From the NCBI GenBank assembly GCA_029532625.1, contig JARFXM010000003.1:4898001-4962000 (forward strand): DNA of 64,000 bases. The letters run 5' to 3'. Origin of the DNA: Lomentospora prolificans. Lineage: Eukaryota; Ascomycota; Sordariomycetes; Microascales; Microascaceae. The notes beneath the pieces are model-generated. The model made no database searches, had not been told where the DNA came from, and worked only from the letters and a program-made list of their open reading frames with translations. A program made the translations under genes and the position numbers. Shown piece after piece: positions 47,251 to 59,327 of the stretch; positions within the stretch are counted from its first letter, which is position 1, and the number at the start of each line of letters is the position of its first letter.

Positions 47251-48507
47251 TTTGGCGACTGGCTCTTCGGCCTTGAAAGACTGTCAAGTTATGTACAAGA
47301 ATAAAGGGTGAGCGTGGTTTGTATTATAACAATTGAAAGGAAGACCAGAAGGCTGAGAGCAAATGGACGACATCTGCATACCTGCGTGCTGTATTTTATC
47401 TCCCCGCATCTTCATCTGCACGAGCATCTTCCAAAGTCCCAGCCACGAGATACCGAGGATCATCGAGCAGACCTTTCCAGATTCAACACTAACAGCCACC
47501 CTAACATTTGATGACACCGTCACTAAGGCGGGGGACCCCACCTTCGACCTGTACTACCACCTTGCGCTGCGCGCCAATCCAACCCTACCAATGCTCTGGT
47601 CGGGGAAAACGGGGAAAAGATCACAGCTATGATAGCCAACCCCGATGGTCTGCCCAAATTCCTTGCTTCCAGACGCCTGTGCCACCCCTGTCGCTTACTC
47701 GGGCGCCAACCACCTACTGAGGGTTCCATCACCGATGCGGGGGGATTGGAGCTATCTCCTTAAAGGGAAGTTAAGCCCATTGAATGGGCCGCAATGGGCC
47801 TAGAGCGTCGGCCGGTGACCTACAAATTGGTATGTAATGAAATTTTTGGGACTGGTTAGCACCGGAAATTGTGCCTCTCTTCTCTTATGCACTAGGAGGG
47901 AAGAGAGCTGTAAGACATGTGCTTGACCTATGCTATGCCCATCAAGTCTGAACACGCTCCGAAAAATTTTCCGCAGATCCAAGGGCGAATTCCAGTCCAT
48001 TGTCATATTGTTTTACAAGCTAGGTTCGTATAGGGCTCGGCATAAAACCCAACTCTGTACAAGTCCCCGCTACGCTGGCGGTGACATCTAAAGCTTGTGA
48101 AAGAGTCCGGCTGTGACCGCATCCCGGATGAAACCATGCGCTGAAGGTAAGGCAAGTTGAACTGGGACAGAGAATTGCCAGCCCTCAATTGCTGGCCAAA
48201 GCCCTTCCTGTGTAAGCGCCGAACGCGCCCAAAGCCAGCTTATCCTGGCTTGCAAGGGTAGCTAGTAGAGTGTCATTCTCATTTATTTGCTTTGCGCACG
48301 ATCTACCCTCAGTATTGGTTTTAAGTTTTATATAACTCTGAGCGTAACTATTAACATAAGTCTTAAATTCGCCGTAGCAGAAGCGAAGAGAAGATTTGGA
48401 CCTCCCAAGGCCAAAATCTACTTTTGGGGTCGTTCTGAAGGAATGGCCAGAGCAGCCAGCTGGTCACAGCCAGCCAAAGCCATGGATGTGACAAAACCAG
48501 CCACAGA

Positions 48508-48774
48508 TCATTGATACTGCTTCATTATGATCTCTTCCTGACATGGCCTCCCATTCGCGGTCGAGGTGATGGCGTATCTCGAAATGTTCATCCGACTCGC
48601 GATCTCGGGCTTGACGTGGAGATTATGGAGCTCCCGGATAAGAGCTTCGCCCTGTGTGATCCATAGCCCTGGCAGTGCCTCATGAGTACCTTTTTCGCTA
48701 GATTGGTTTGACGCGCCAGGGCACCACGACATATAATAATAGCCGATCACCGAAAAAAGTATGGCACACTTCAC
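48508..48774 (-). CDS. Doubtful 88-residue protein with N-terminal hydrophobic segment
   Basis: ATG at 48774 opens a frame with a hydrophobic run (I-L-F-S-V-I-G-Y-Y-Y) that could act as a signal peptide or membrane anchor, then a polar region with three cysteines in all. No homologue comes to mind, no intron is apparent, and it borders AT-rich eroded DNA. Chance is at least as likely as a real gene. Confidence 0.18.
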   Translation of the reverse strand: MKCAILFSVIGYYYMSWCPGASNQSSEKGTHEALPGLWITQGEALIRELHNLHVKPEIASRMNISRYAITSTANGRPCQEEIIMKQYQ

Positions 48775-48779
48775 CTACA

Positions 48780-49140
48780 CTCAAGGGCTATTCGACGTAC
48801 GAAGGTACCATCTTCTGTATATATGGGTATTAAGTGATAAATACGCAGCATTTTCTTATGCACCAATCCAACCAATGCTTCTAGCCAATATATATACCTC
48901 CTAGAGGTAATCCGTCTTTCTTCCCCTACACTACATAATTCTATGAACCTCGTATCGAAACCAGGTCAAACTAAAGACATGCCTTAGAGGCCTCTAGAAT
49001 CAAGAGAATGCCACTAAGTACATTGGTTAATCTATACCTCAAAGACTTCCATACCTATTCAATTAGACCAAAGTGAGGTAATCTCAACCGGCTTAGATTA
49101 GGTTCATAACAGATTATGCCTTAGTGTAGGCTAACCCGAT
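48780..49140. repeat. AT-rich block, possible eroded repeat
   Basis: About 360 bases markedly richer in A+T than the flanks, without an open frame and with many TA steps. This is the appearance of repeat copies mutated by repeat-induced point mutation in filamentous ascomycetes. No terminal repeats or coding traces identify the element. Confidence 0.35.
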
Positions 49141-52100
49141 GAAATTGCCGCGGTCGAATAAAGAGATGGCCTCTAGGCATGCCATAGCCTTGAGGACGCC
49201 TTCCGTGGGGAATGGTTCGATCTGGAAAAAGAGTATTATCTCTGGATGCTCTGGATCTCAGCATTATTGGCCTGCTGGCCGTTTCAAGTTGGAGCGGCCC
49301 AGGTGGCCGTCCACAAGGACCTTAGAACAGGCCCAGAAACGAAGCCCAGATGACAACAGTCACAGTAAACGAAGGTTGAAAAAAAAGCATTAGGAGTTAT
49401 TTGAATATATAATACGTCGATCTCTGAGAAACCCTTGTGCAGAGGGGACTGGCCGTGAGATATTACGTTCAAACGCAGTTTACTAACCATCATCTGAGAA
49501 GGTTCGAACGACTGAAGGCCAATGTGATGCCTGTCCAACACCTTAGCGAAACCACCATTGGGAGGTTAGGCGGGGGCCGTCATCATTTCTGTTTGCGGCG
49601 ATAAGGGGCCGGAGTTCCGACCTGTTAGTATGTGATGGGTACCATGTTCAACGTACCTAAGGATGCCATCGCAGATGTCAAAAGCGCTCCCCTGTAGGTA
49701 CAATCGGCGGACAACGGTAAGTCTTTAGCGCACTAATGTGCGGATTGGCATGCAATCTATTGATAATCTCGGCCAACTCGGTGTTTTGTTGAATTCATTG
49801 AATCACCCGTGTAATAATCACAGAATCTTCTACTCGCGAGAAGTACGTTCCGATGGCGGACCGCCCAAGCACATACGGATAATACACAACTTACAGAAGT
49901 TCCACCGCTAGAAAAAATGTGACCAAGGAGAACCAACGATGCTCTGGCGAATAAAGTCGAGTAGGTAGCGAGAGTTTCAAGGATTGGCGGCCTTCGGAAC
50001 CGGTTATGATTATTTAGAGGAGCGGCCGAAAGATGGGCCGGTGGCCATGGCTGTCTTCTCACCATGCCGATGTCTCCTCTGGAGGTGTGGCCGGAATATG
50101 TGCCGCCCGTTACGGTTTCTTAGCACTGCCACAGCTGTTGGCTATCTTGGCATACAAGATGAGGCAAACGATGCCTAGCATTTCAAGTTCCCGTGACGAG
50201 GCACTTTGACCGAGCATGTAAGCTCAAGACAGTTCTCTCGCAAAGTCCTTGTCCATGGTTATCAACTCAACGATATTCTATCCTCAACTCGCAAACGTAG
50301 TATTCTTCAGCAGCGCCACTTAACACACTATGGAGTCTAACCGAAAGAGCACATCTACTACCACCTCTGCGCATTCCATCGCGAAAACGAACTCAAGAGT
50401 TTCTGGCGGAGATGGAAACTCGATTTAAGTTAGAACGCTCGCCTACCTTGACCATGATAACTTTCTAACGAGCCGAGTATAAACACCAGCATGCGCGCGG
50501 AGGTGATTTTTCCAGTTGGGGCGGCTTGGAGCCGGGAAATCTTCCATCCTGGAGAATCTCACTGATTTAACTGGCCATGCTAAACATTTCTCGATTCTGG
50601 TAAGTAGTGTTATTCGTACGACATAATTACTCCCATCTTTTCCTAATTCTTCTTCAAGTCCTCCAGAAGTTCGAAGTCTTCAGCATGAGTTGTCACTCAC
50701 ACTCTACCAGATCCCTTATCTTCTGTCGACACGATGAAGTCGTACGGCATCGATTCGAGCCGCGAGGGCAGGCGAAGATATGCTGCAAACCATAATATCG
50801 GAGGCGAGCCTATCTTCGCTGCGTGGGGCGGTGTTATTTGTATAGATGTTCTTCGACGTTACGGGTAACCAATGTCGGTTATCTCACTACGCCTGATACG
50901 CCTGAGAGAGGGAAGTTAGTGTGTTCCTTTACCTCATCGGGCTACTGAATCGCCCAATACGATATGTTGATTTCCTTATAATCAGGAACAGACGGCTTTT
51001 GAAATTAGACTAACCCTTGGAGTCCTCTCGAATATTACTTTCTCTCACTCGTCTGTCTTCGATTACTGGCACACGAGTGCTCCACTCCAGGAATAGTCTC
51101 GTTATTAGGTATATATCAATCCGTATGAAAAAGACATCTCTTCAAAGTTGTCGGTCAAGACATTTCCATAGCTACGCTCAGCTTTAGTGAATATTCATTC
51201 CATGCTTCCAGGATCGAAGTGTGTGTTGTATGTGTGCCAACGTCTTTAACATCTAACAGCTGCGGGACTACGTGCAGTGTCGGGGCGAAAGATAAGATAT
51301 ATGGAGCTAAATAATAGGGATCAAACTTCTCGGCCAGCAATATGCGGGTCCCTAGCTGCACTCTCATTTCAGGACCAGGGGACGTACTTGTAGTCACATT
51401 GTAACTCGAGTGATGCGAGCGACCGCTGTTAGCGAAGTTGGTTAATGCGTAAAGCAACACATAAAGCCGATCCCAGTCCTGTACTACAACCATCTCTGGA
51501 GAGAACAAGAGAGACAGCAAACTGACGTTGTTGGGTTTCAGACGATGATTTTAGGTTGGTATTGATGAAAAAGAGGACACACCATTTTACACCGCTGGTA
51601 TATGGCCTAGCCAGGTGCCCTTTTAGAATATAAAAGGTCGAAAGATGGCAGGAACCAAAGCGCGCCATAATAATGGCTTCGGTACATCTCGAGGTAGGCT
51701 CGATGTGGCTGAGTCCAGGGCGTGCAGCTAAGGAGGGGTCGCCGTCTGCGGCCTGGCATATCCTGGCCTGGCGTGAGAGTGCAGAAATATCAGCCCCGTG
51801 AATGGATCCATGTTTCAAGTGCCGCCGGTTCCTACAACAGCCGCTGAATTTCAGGTGGTGGAGATTAATCAAAATCCGTCACTCTGTATCACTGATCAGG
51901 AGTTTCACATTCAATCTCAACGATTGATTATCAATGCTGTGTAACCACCACCTCAGCGCTGAAGTGGCACCAAAGACCCTGCCACCACCTGGGCTCTCCT
52001 CTGTCACACGCAGGCGATGTTTGCCCTAGCGAAACCAAGAAAAAAAAGGATTCAGGCTACCTGCCAAGAGTAAAAAACCAGTGCCCTCCTCGAGCCAGTC

Positions 52101-52739
52101 CCCAGAAGGAGAACATGCTCTTCTACCTCCCAATACAGCTTCGTCCACAGATGTACTTATATGTCATCATTTTCACAAGACTTATCATCCATAGTAGAAG
52201 GGTAGTCACTAGATTAGATAGAGTCCGGATAAAGCCCTCTCCAAGTACTCTCGCGGTTCTGAAAACTTGTCACTAATACTAAGAGTGGAGATTGGAGATG
52301 GCAAGATACGCTAGATTCTGTTTCGTTTCGAATATCCCCAAAGTAGGTAGCAAAAGATGAGACTGATGAGGGTAAGGCATAAGCTAGCCGCGGGTGGCAG
52401 ATCGGTGCGCATTGTAACACTATTCTTTATTCTCCCGTGCGAATCCAATTTTATTAGCCAGGGAAAGACGGCAGGCGCAACCGCTCGGGCAGTTCAACAC
52501 CCGAGCTACCGTCAGGGTCGATCTATTTATCCGACCACAGCGTGGTATTACCACCCCTCAGATGACCGGCGTGGATATTGGGTCGGACTGCGGTTTTAGA
52601 CTCTCTCCAGATGCCGAGTTGTAAGAGTGGAAAGTCGAATAGAAGCGAGACCCAGCCCGACCTGGGAAATGTGTTTGCTCATCAGGTACTGGGGGCGTGG
52701 TGACTTGGATCTACAAGTCAATGGTTGAGGCTGTTGATT

Positions 52740-53030
52740 TTCAACGCTGGGTAGCCAGCTGGCTGTATGAGCTGATGCACGGCCCACAGTGCTCAGGCCA
52801 GCTGGCGGGGTGGTGTTCGTGGCCTGAAATAGCCGATAAAGCTGGCCAGCTCGCACAAGAACACTGCCAGGCCAAGACCGTCGGGATGAGCCAGCGAGAT
52901 GGCTGGCCACTCAGCCCTAGAAGGATGGACTAGTCAGGGGTATGAGGGGTCATGGAACCCAATCGGATGGATAGATTATTTGATTTGAATGGCCTGGCCA
53001 GCTATTAGGCATGGCATGGCCAGCACAGAT
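52740..53030. repeat. Cluster of TGGC/GCCA palindromic words
   Basis: Within about 290 bases there are repeated near-palindromes built from TGGC and GCCA, such as AGCCAGCTGGCT, GGCCAGCTGGC, GCTGGCCAGC, GGCTGGCCA and GGCCTGGCCAGC. Spacing is irregular, so this is a dispersed word cluster rather than a tandem satellite. Similar smaller clusters recur in other intergenic parts of the window. Confidence 0.7.
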
Positions 53031-53387
53031 CAATTATTCAGGGCTGCCAGCATTAGAGTAAATTTGGTCCCTCAAGAAACCGTAACATTGGAGCTGGCGC
53101 ATTATTTTGCAAAAGTCACAAGCACTTGTGGTAATGGTTGGAGAGATGAACCGATCAGTTGATTATATGATAATAGAAAGAAGAACGCCAATTAATTCCT
53201 TAGGGTTGATTAGATGCGCTTGATACCAAATAGATTCCCTCCTGATCAAATCACAAACGCCTCTAGGTATGGTCTAAGAGATTGTCGTGGATGACCAACC
53301 GTCCATACCCTCGCAATTCGGCTCCAAGAACCCGGCTCCTACTAGGACCTACCTACATTTGCAGGTCGGGACTGAGAAGGCCACCTA

Positions 53388-55422
53388 TTACCTCAGGAAA
53401 CGTAGAGACAGGTACGCAAGGATCCTATACCCGGCAATTATGCCAATCATAATACCCACCCACTGTCGTTCAAGGCCCGTATGAATATTGAAATATTTCA
53501 ATACGTCCACTCCGCGGATCCTGCCTTCCGAATTCAAGTCGCTGGCGTACATGCACTGATATTCACCGTCGGGTGTCTGCTGGCAGGTATAGGTCCGATC
53601 CTTGAACTCGTTGACCATCATACCTTGGAAGACGTACGCCTGATAGTCGATGTAGTGGAAGACGTACTTCCAAAATGAGTTGAGAATGGTCATCGGCACT
53701 AAGAAGCCGTTCACAGCCATCCAAAGGCCGTTGGCGAAGGCGGCCACAGCTAGCGCGACGACGAAAATAGGGAAAATGTTGGATACGAGGACAACAAGGG
53801 ACTCGGCCGCCAAGAGATCGAGGAAGAGCCAAAGCACCCACACCATAAAGGCTGACCCGTCTGCACGAAAGTTGGAGAGCCAGTATACCACGACCGAAAA
53901 GAGCAGCGTGATGATGAAAAGGAATGGCAAGCCGATTAAAAAGTTCGACACCATGAACGACAGCGGCCCCACTAAACCATTCGCACGCTCGCTCTGGAAG
54001 GTATGCAGATCTTCGAGGTACGCTGGCACGTAAGCTACGGCCATGAAAGATATAAAGGCGCCGCTGAAGAAGATTGAATTGACGAAGGGTTGGATGTATT
54101 CTTGTGACGTCTTGAATCGAAGGAAGACGGTTCCCATTAGGACTGCCAGGCCAAGGTACATGATGACTCGAATATGATATGCCACAATATCGCGATATGA
54201 TTTGATCCACGATCTGTGTAGCAGAGTCAAAGGCACCATCCATAGACTAGGTCTAGGCAACTTAAGTTTGTCCAAGTCCACTTTGGGCGGGGTGCCCGCA
54301 ATATGTTTAATGTCGCTGTCCAAGGCCTTGCACTCGGGAGACTCTTTCCAAGAATCAATGATGTGCTGGGTCCTTGCTTTTACTTCGCCGCCCTTGTCCA
54401 GGTCGACGTTGATTAGATCAAGGAAGAATTCGGCTGGGTTAGTTGCTGGAGGCATTTGGTACCCAATGCGGTTGAAATAGTCTGGCGCGTCATTGATAGG
54501 GCCAAAATAACATGTTTTCCCCAGCGACAGTAAAGCCAGTTTGTCAAAGAGTTGGTAGGTTGCGGTGGACGGTTGATGTATCGAAGAGATGATGATGAGC
54601 TGAAGAAGGGGGTGTGATTTGAGAAAAACAGTTAGCCCAGCACACAATTTCGGAGAGAGAGCATTGAAGTCGGGTCGAAAAACTAACATTGTTCCTTTTG
54701 CTGATTTCCTTGATGTACCGAATAACTTCCACACTCAGTGCCGAGTCCAGTCCGCTTGTGGGCTCGTCGAGGAAGAGGATCTTTGGATTCGTGACAAGAC
54801 GGCTCGCAACGCCAAGTCTCTTCTTCTGCCCACCACTGAGTCCTTTCTTGATGGGCGTTCCGACAATGGTTTGCGACTGCGAATGTAGGCCGAAACTCGC
54901 AATCAGATTATCAACTCGGCTGAAAGCTTCTTTTTTCGAGACGTTGCTGAAAAAAATATTATTTATTAATAGCGCCGGCCAAGTTTACGAAGGGCAGTCG
55001 GGAATAGAGACACACCTAGGCAAAGCTAGTCGCGCTGCGAAAATCATCGTCTCCCGTACAGTCACACTACCAATCAACGCATCTTCTTGCTCCACATAGG
55101 CTGAGAGGCCCCTAATCATGTTTAAATTGGCCTTTTGGCCGTTGACGATGATCTGGCCTGTGGTTTCTGCACCGGCGGCAGCGATTCTATGCGCAAGGGC
55201 GTTGAGGAGTGTCGTCTTTCCAGAGCCACTGGGTCCCATAATTGCGAGCATCTCGCCTGCATGGACCAGACCAGCCGGCTCGGACAGGATAGAAAGCGGT
55301 TTTCCGGTGGCCCTATCCTTGACAAGGACGTGCATGTCCCGCCACGCGAAGTTGTCAACGATATCATTGATCAAAGGCGCTGTCGGCACATGGCCGAGCT
55401 CAAGGTCATTCGTGTCTTCCAT
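53388..55422 (-). CDS. ABCG-type half-size ABC transporter
   Basis: Exons 55016-55422, 54688-54946 and 53388-54599 on the complement encode 625 residues in NBD-TMD order. The nucleotide-binding domain shows Walker A G-P-S-G-S-G-K-T-T (63-71), Q-loop V-E-Q-E-D, signature L-S-G-G-Q-K-K-R-L, Walker B I-L-F-L-D-E-P-T-S-G-L-D and H-loop S-S-I-H-Q-P. Six membrane segments follow from about residue 375. A cysteine-containing loop before the last segment (T-Y-T-C-Q-Q, E-Y-Q-C-M-Y) fits the ABCG external loop. Half-size ABCG proteins act as dimers and export lipids, sterols or small toxic compounds. It differs from full-size PDR pumps (about 1,500 residues, reversed tandem). The donor of intron 1 (GTGTGT) is weak but preserves the frame. 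Confidence 0.92.
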
Positions 55423-55533
55423 CTGAACTGACTGTGTATTAAAGTGAGTCGCGGTTGGGATTGTTTGTGCTTAAAGTTGACCTAAATGGAAAAGACTGAA
55501 CGATGTCAGAGAAAAGGGATCGACGCGTCTCGC

Positions 55534-55544
55534 ATTATATATAA
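55534..55544 (-). promoter_or_regulatory. Possible TATA box of the ABC transporter gene
   Basis: An alternating TA element (TATATATAAG on plus, CTTATATATA on minus) lies about 110 bases upstream of the ATG at 55422. Position is plausible; no other support. Confidence 0.35.
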
Positions 55545-56589
55545 GAATGCCGGAACGACCTTTATTATTTGGGCATCGATGCACTGCAGGGGCACAGCCA
55601 CGAAGCCAGTCAAATCTTTACCGTGGGCCTCACAGTAGGGACGTGGCTCAAAAAGGGAATTTGAACGATGGAGACTCTGTGCGTGCAGCAACGCCAGCAT
55701 GTCAGCGCGACAGTCTGACAGGGGCTGTGACATTTTTTTTTTCTTCCAACGCGCAGGCGGGCTGTCCGGTACTTGAAGCCAGGCCGAGCTCTGCGATATG
55801 CAGCCCGAAGATCGAGAATGTTACCTAAGGTAAGCCGGGGCTGATTGAGTGTGATTACATTGGACGCATATACGAGTGGGCTGGATAAATTCATGACGCA
55901 GAGACACGTTTGAAATATGAAAGCTCTCGGAAAATGCTGGAACATCCCTTCACCTCAGTAAAGTTTACGAGGGTGTAGGATGACGGTGACACCAACGGTC
56001 AGCTTGGGGCTTTGGTGCGGGTGGTCCGAGACGGAGCCAGACCTATCTATACCAGAGGAGAGAGGCCTACTAGGTTAGTTGCACGAGGGCCTTAGAATGG
56101 GTTATCGCCACAGGCTCATCGTCTACTGGATCCCCGTCTTCTACCAATGTGATATGGTCGTATATGGCCTTAATTTAACCCTGACCAGTGTGGTGAAGGT
56201 GACCGGCTCTTAGCGAGAGCAGTCGATGCGCAACGCGACAGACTATTATTTTGGTGTGAAGATCAAACCCCCGATGCACGAAATAGGCTATGTGAAGGCA
56301 CTCCTTTTTCGGAGTTGAATTACTTCACGGCTGAATCGGACAGGCGGCAGCTATGCTAGGCCGCGGAATAAAGAGCCAAGCACGTATAAGGAAGGCATAA
56401 TTTAAACTGAGTGGCGCATCTGAGTATTCTACTTCGAGGAGCAGCAGCCAGCAATTTTGGCCGGAATCTCCCCCCCCCCCCCCCCCCCCCCCCCAAATTC
56501 AATACACAATCAATACACAAAGGCGCACGCAGGAGGGCCACGTCGGAGGATTTAAATTTGGACGACTTAGCACTTAGCTTGAGTCGTGC
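55545..56589. other. Intergenic with poly-C tract
   Basis: No supported gene. Contains C25 at 56470-56494 and, at its left end, upstream promoter sequence of the ABC gene. Confidence 0.55.
56470..56494. repeat. Poly-C tract (C25)
   Basis: Uninterrupted run of 25 C, the second such tract in the window. It lies just beyond the degraded 3' end of the fructosamine-kinase pseudogene. Confidence 0.9.
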
Positions 56590-57360
56590 CATAGTCACCG
56601 CCAACTCATCCAGACAAAACGTTTCGCAAAACGTCTCCATATCTGCGTGTACATTGCGGAAGGTTAGCAGCGCGTCGTTTATTACAAATTCCAGTCATTG
56701 AAGGACTCACACGTCACGCTGTACCGAGCCTGGGATGTTGAGTGCGTTTCCAATATTAAAAGTGAGGCTGTAGAGCTTGTTGCCGGCATCTCAGTCCTCG
56801 GCGGGCTTGGAAACGGCAAAGTGGCTCTGGTAACTCTCTATGTACGCCTTAGCGCTCAGATGATGGCGCGGCGCCCTCCAGTTGCCCATGACATATTCGT
56901 TGTGGCAGTAGAAGGAGCAGACATCAAACACGAAGGCCTCGCCCGTCGCGAAGGTCCAGGGCGGGGTTGCCGTCTCAGCAGTCACCATGCAGCAAGCACG
57001 ACCTCATCCAGCGTCAACTCGCACAGGGCGTCGAACTCAGGCCATGTGAGGAGCGGCTTGGCGAGTTCCATGAAGTGCTCCAGCAGGCGTCTGAAGACGG
57101 CTGCCCAGGAGTCGTCCAATTGATCGACGTTTTGCTCTCTCGTGCCGTGGTAGGTTTTTGACGTGAAAGCCGAATTTTCCAGTCCGCGATTGGGACCGCC
57201 TGTGGAGGTCTGCAAGTCCTGCTCCAAGTTTGGCCGGGTCTGCTGGCTTAACCGATATCGAGTGAGGGGGCGAAGAAGACGAAAGGAGTCAGGGTCGGTT
57301 CGGTATTACCTGGTTCCCACTGTCCCGATATTCTTTAAGGAGGAAGTACATTTCTGGACC
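56590..57360 (-). pseudogene. Fructosamine-3-kinase (ketosamine kinase) pseudogene
   Basis: Minus-strand fragments in order match the fungal fructosamine-kinase/APH-fold family: F-L-L-K-E-Y-R-D near 57,350; D-P-A-K-L-G-A-G-L-A-D-L-H-R-R-S and K-F-G-F-H near 57,230-57,160; then, after a one-base shift in an A run, T-Y-H-G-T-R-E-Q-N-V-D-Q and F-R-R-L-L-E-H-F; then E-A-F-V-F-D-V-C-S-F-Y and G-N-W-R-A-P. The catalytic-loop region (expected H-G-D-C-W-D-G-N) has lost a few bases, and its Trp codon is now TGA (56975-56977). A second expected Trp codon at 56791-56793 is also TGA. Intron-like GT-AG sites remain near 56,710. The active site is destroyed, so it is dead. Intact relatives phosphorylate sugar adducts on proteins to remove them. 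Confidence 0.8.
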
Positions 57361-59327
57361 CTTCTGTTTTCGATTACGACAGGAAAACGACGCTATGGAT
57401 CGCCTTCAATGATTCGTACTCACCTTCTAGCATCTTGCGGCCGTGATTTCCCCGTGATAGGATCTAGAGTATAACTAGTCTCCTTAATACAATGTGTATC
57501 ATTGTAAGACTCTAGCATCTTCATACCGTCAGAAAATATGAAGTCGGCTCTCCGGATGGCAGCTCGACCACTATTTTGGCTGTCCTGCTTAGCAGGATGT
57601 TCCATAACTTAGGGCTTCAGCAAGTTTAGTCCGCGGTATAGGAAAATGCTACATGATGGAGATTAGAAATGGCATGGTCAAGGGAATGGTCGAGTCCCTT
57701 ACCGTCTATCACGGCTTGATTGAGCTCAAATAATCTTGTCACTTTGGGTCGAATGATTGGAACCTTGGATGCGTCTTCCATACCGCAAATCCTCAGTTGA
57801 TAGCTGGCTCTGATGTTGTAGAGAGTTTAAATATTCTAGGTTACAAGGTTGATGGTGTCTCCTTCCACAAAGGTCACTTGTTTGAACACCCAGTTTCTGG
57901 TTCCATGATGTCTTGCCCATCTTCCGGAGCCTTGCCCAGAATTGGTTGAATTGTCTAAGCTGGCATACAGACAACGCACCCAGTTTCTGGGCCAACACCA
58001 TCCCCCCCAACAATTGGCTTTCTATCCAGGCAGGAGCTGCATTACTTCGTGGCTGGATGCGAAGCCAACACTAAGGACTGGTTGGTTACACACAAGCAGG
58101 GTATTAACGCCCAACCACTGGACAAATTGCCCACCCTGAGAGCCAGCCGCCCCAGATGGTTTGGGGAGCTGGCAATTTGCAACAAAAAGCGCGCTTCTCT
58201 CTTCATTGATCAGAGAACAGGGCCCTGATGATGTCGCCTCAAGGATGGGCAGCCCTACCGTCAGTAAAAGCCCTGGCTTCCGCCACGGGCGCCCCCATAA
58301 GAACCGCCGCCAACCCCAACAGCACGGTCCCGCGGTGCACCTTCACCGGATTCAATCTGACGCGAACTATGCTTCCATTATTCTATCGTACCGTAGCCTA
58401 ATTAAGTGCTTACCAAGCTTTGTATAGATAGATAGACTTGCTGGGACTGCTGTTAAATACATCTATATAGAGGATTTCCAGAAGTGGATTTAATGAGTTC
58501 CTCTAGATCCTTGGTCCTAAGACCGCATTTATTCATGTGAGGACTCATGGGCTGGAGGAGAGGGCGGGAGAGCCAGCTATCAGAGAAGCCAAAAGAGAAG
58601 ATAAGGGGAGATGAGAGGGGTGTGGCGACGCCTATTTTATGGGCTCTTTAACGACGACCGAGGACTCCAGAGCACGTTAGGCGGTGGGGAGCCTAAGACA
58701 TAGCAACGGTGCCATCCTCTCCCTCGGTCTCTATATCCTAAAAGAAAAACGTTAAATGAAAAAGCCTAGCTAATACCAACTTAATTGATCTCATCGTGGC
58801 AGAACCTACATTACATGTATAAATACTGTCGGGTGATACTAGGCAAGTGTAGATTGTCTTCTATTTACGTTGCACTCAATGAGAAGATTGCTAATCCATA
58901 AGCTCCATAGAAGCTGAGGTACAAAACAATAAAATGTATCTAAACGCTAGGAGTGGATGTTGCAAAACTTCTGTTGTAGCGAGCGGGACGGAAGCTTTTA
59001 TGTCCTTGTCTAATCAGCTAGATCTAGTGAGATACTATAGCCAGATTAGTGTGTCTGCTCTAGCCTGAGCAAGACCAAATAGTGCTGTGTAAGTTGAGGC
59101 AACGAAGATACAAGTTATGGTTCTGATATAAGTATTCCTTGCCGGCAAGTGTCACACGTAGTTCTGTTCTCAGCGTCCTCTGTAGGCATCAAATCATTTT
59201 ATTTCGATCCCTCCAGCACTCCCCAAAATGGTGTTCATTGAACGTAGTTCCCCCGCATTGCCATCTTTGCTTCTATTTAGGAAACGCTACACATCTACCA
59301 TAGTCATGAGGGCTGGTGAACCTCCTT
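57361..59327. other. Intergenic (2 kb), partly AT-rich
   Basis: No supported gene. Around 58,430-59,150 the sequence is AT-rich with many TA steps and no open frames, resembling eroded repeat DNA. A few GCCAGC/GAGCTGGC words lie near 58,140-58,170. Confidence 0.55.

Larger units (their letters stand above)
47251..53387. other. Gene-poor 6.1 kb region
   Basis: No well-supported gene. An 88-residue minus-strand frame (48508-48774) begins with a hydrophobic segment but has no family resemblance. An AT-rich block at 48,780-49,140 looks like eroded repeat DNA. A dense TGGC/GCCA cluster lies at 52,740-53,030. The final part includes the 3' flank of the ABC transporter gene. Confidence 0.55.
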
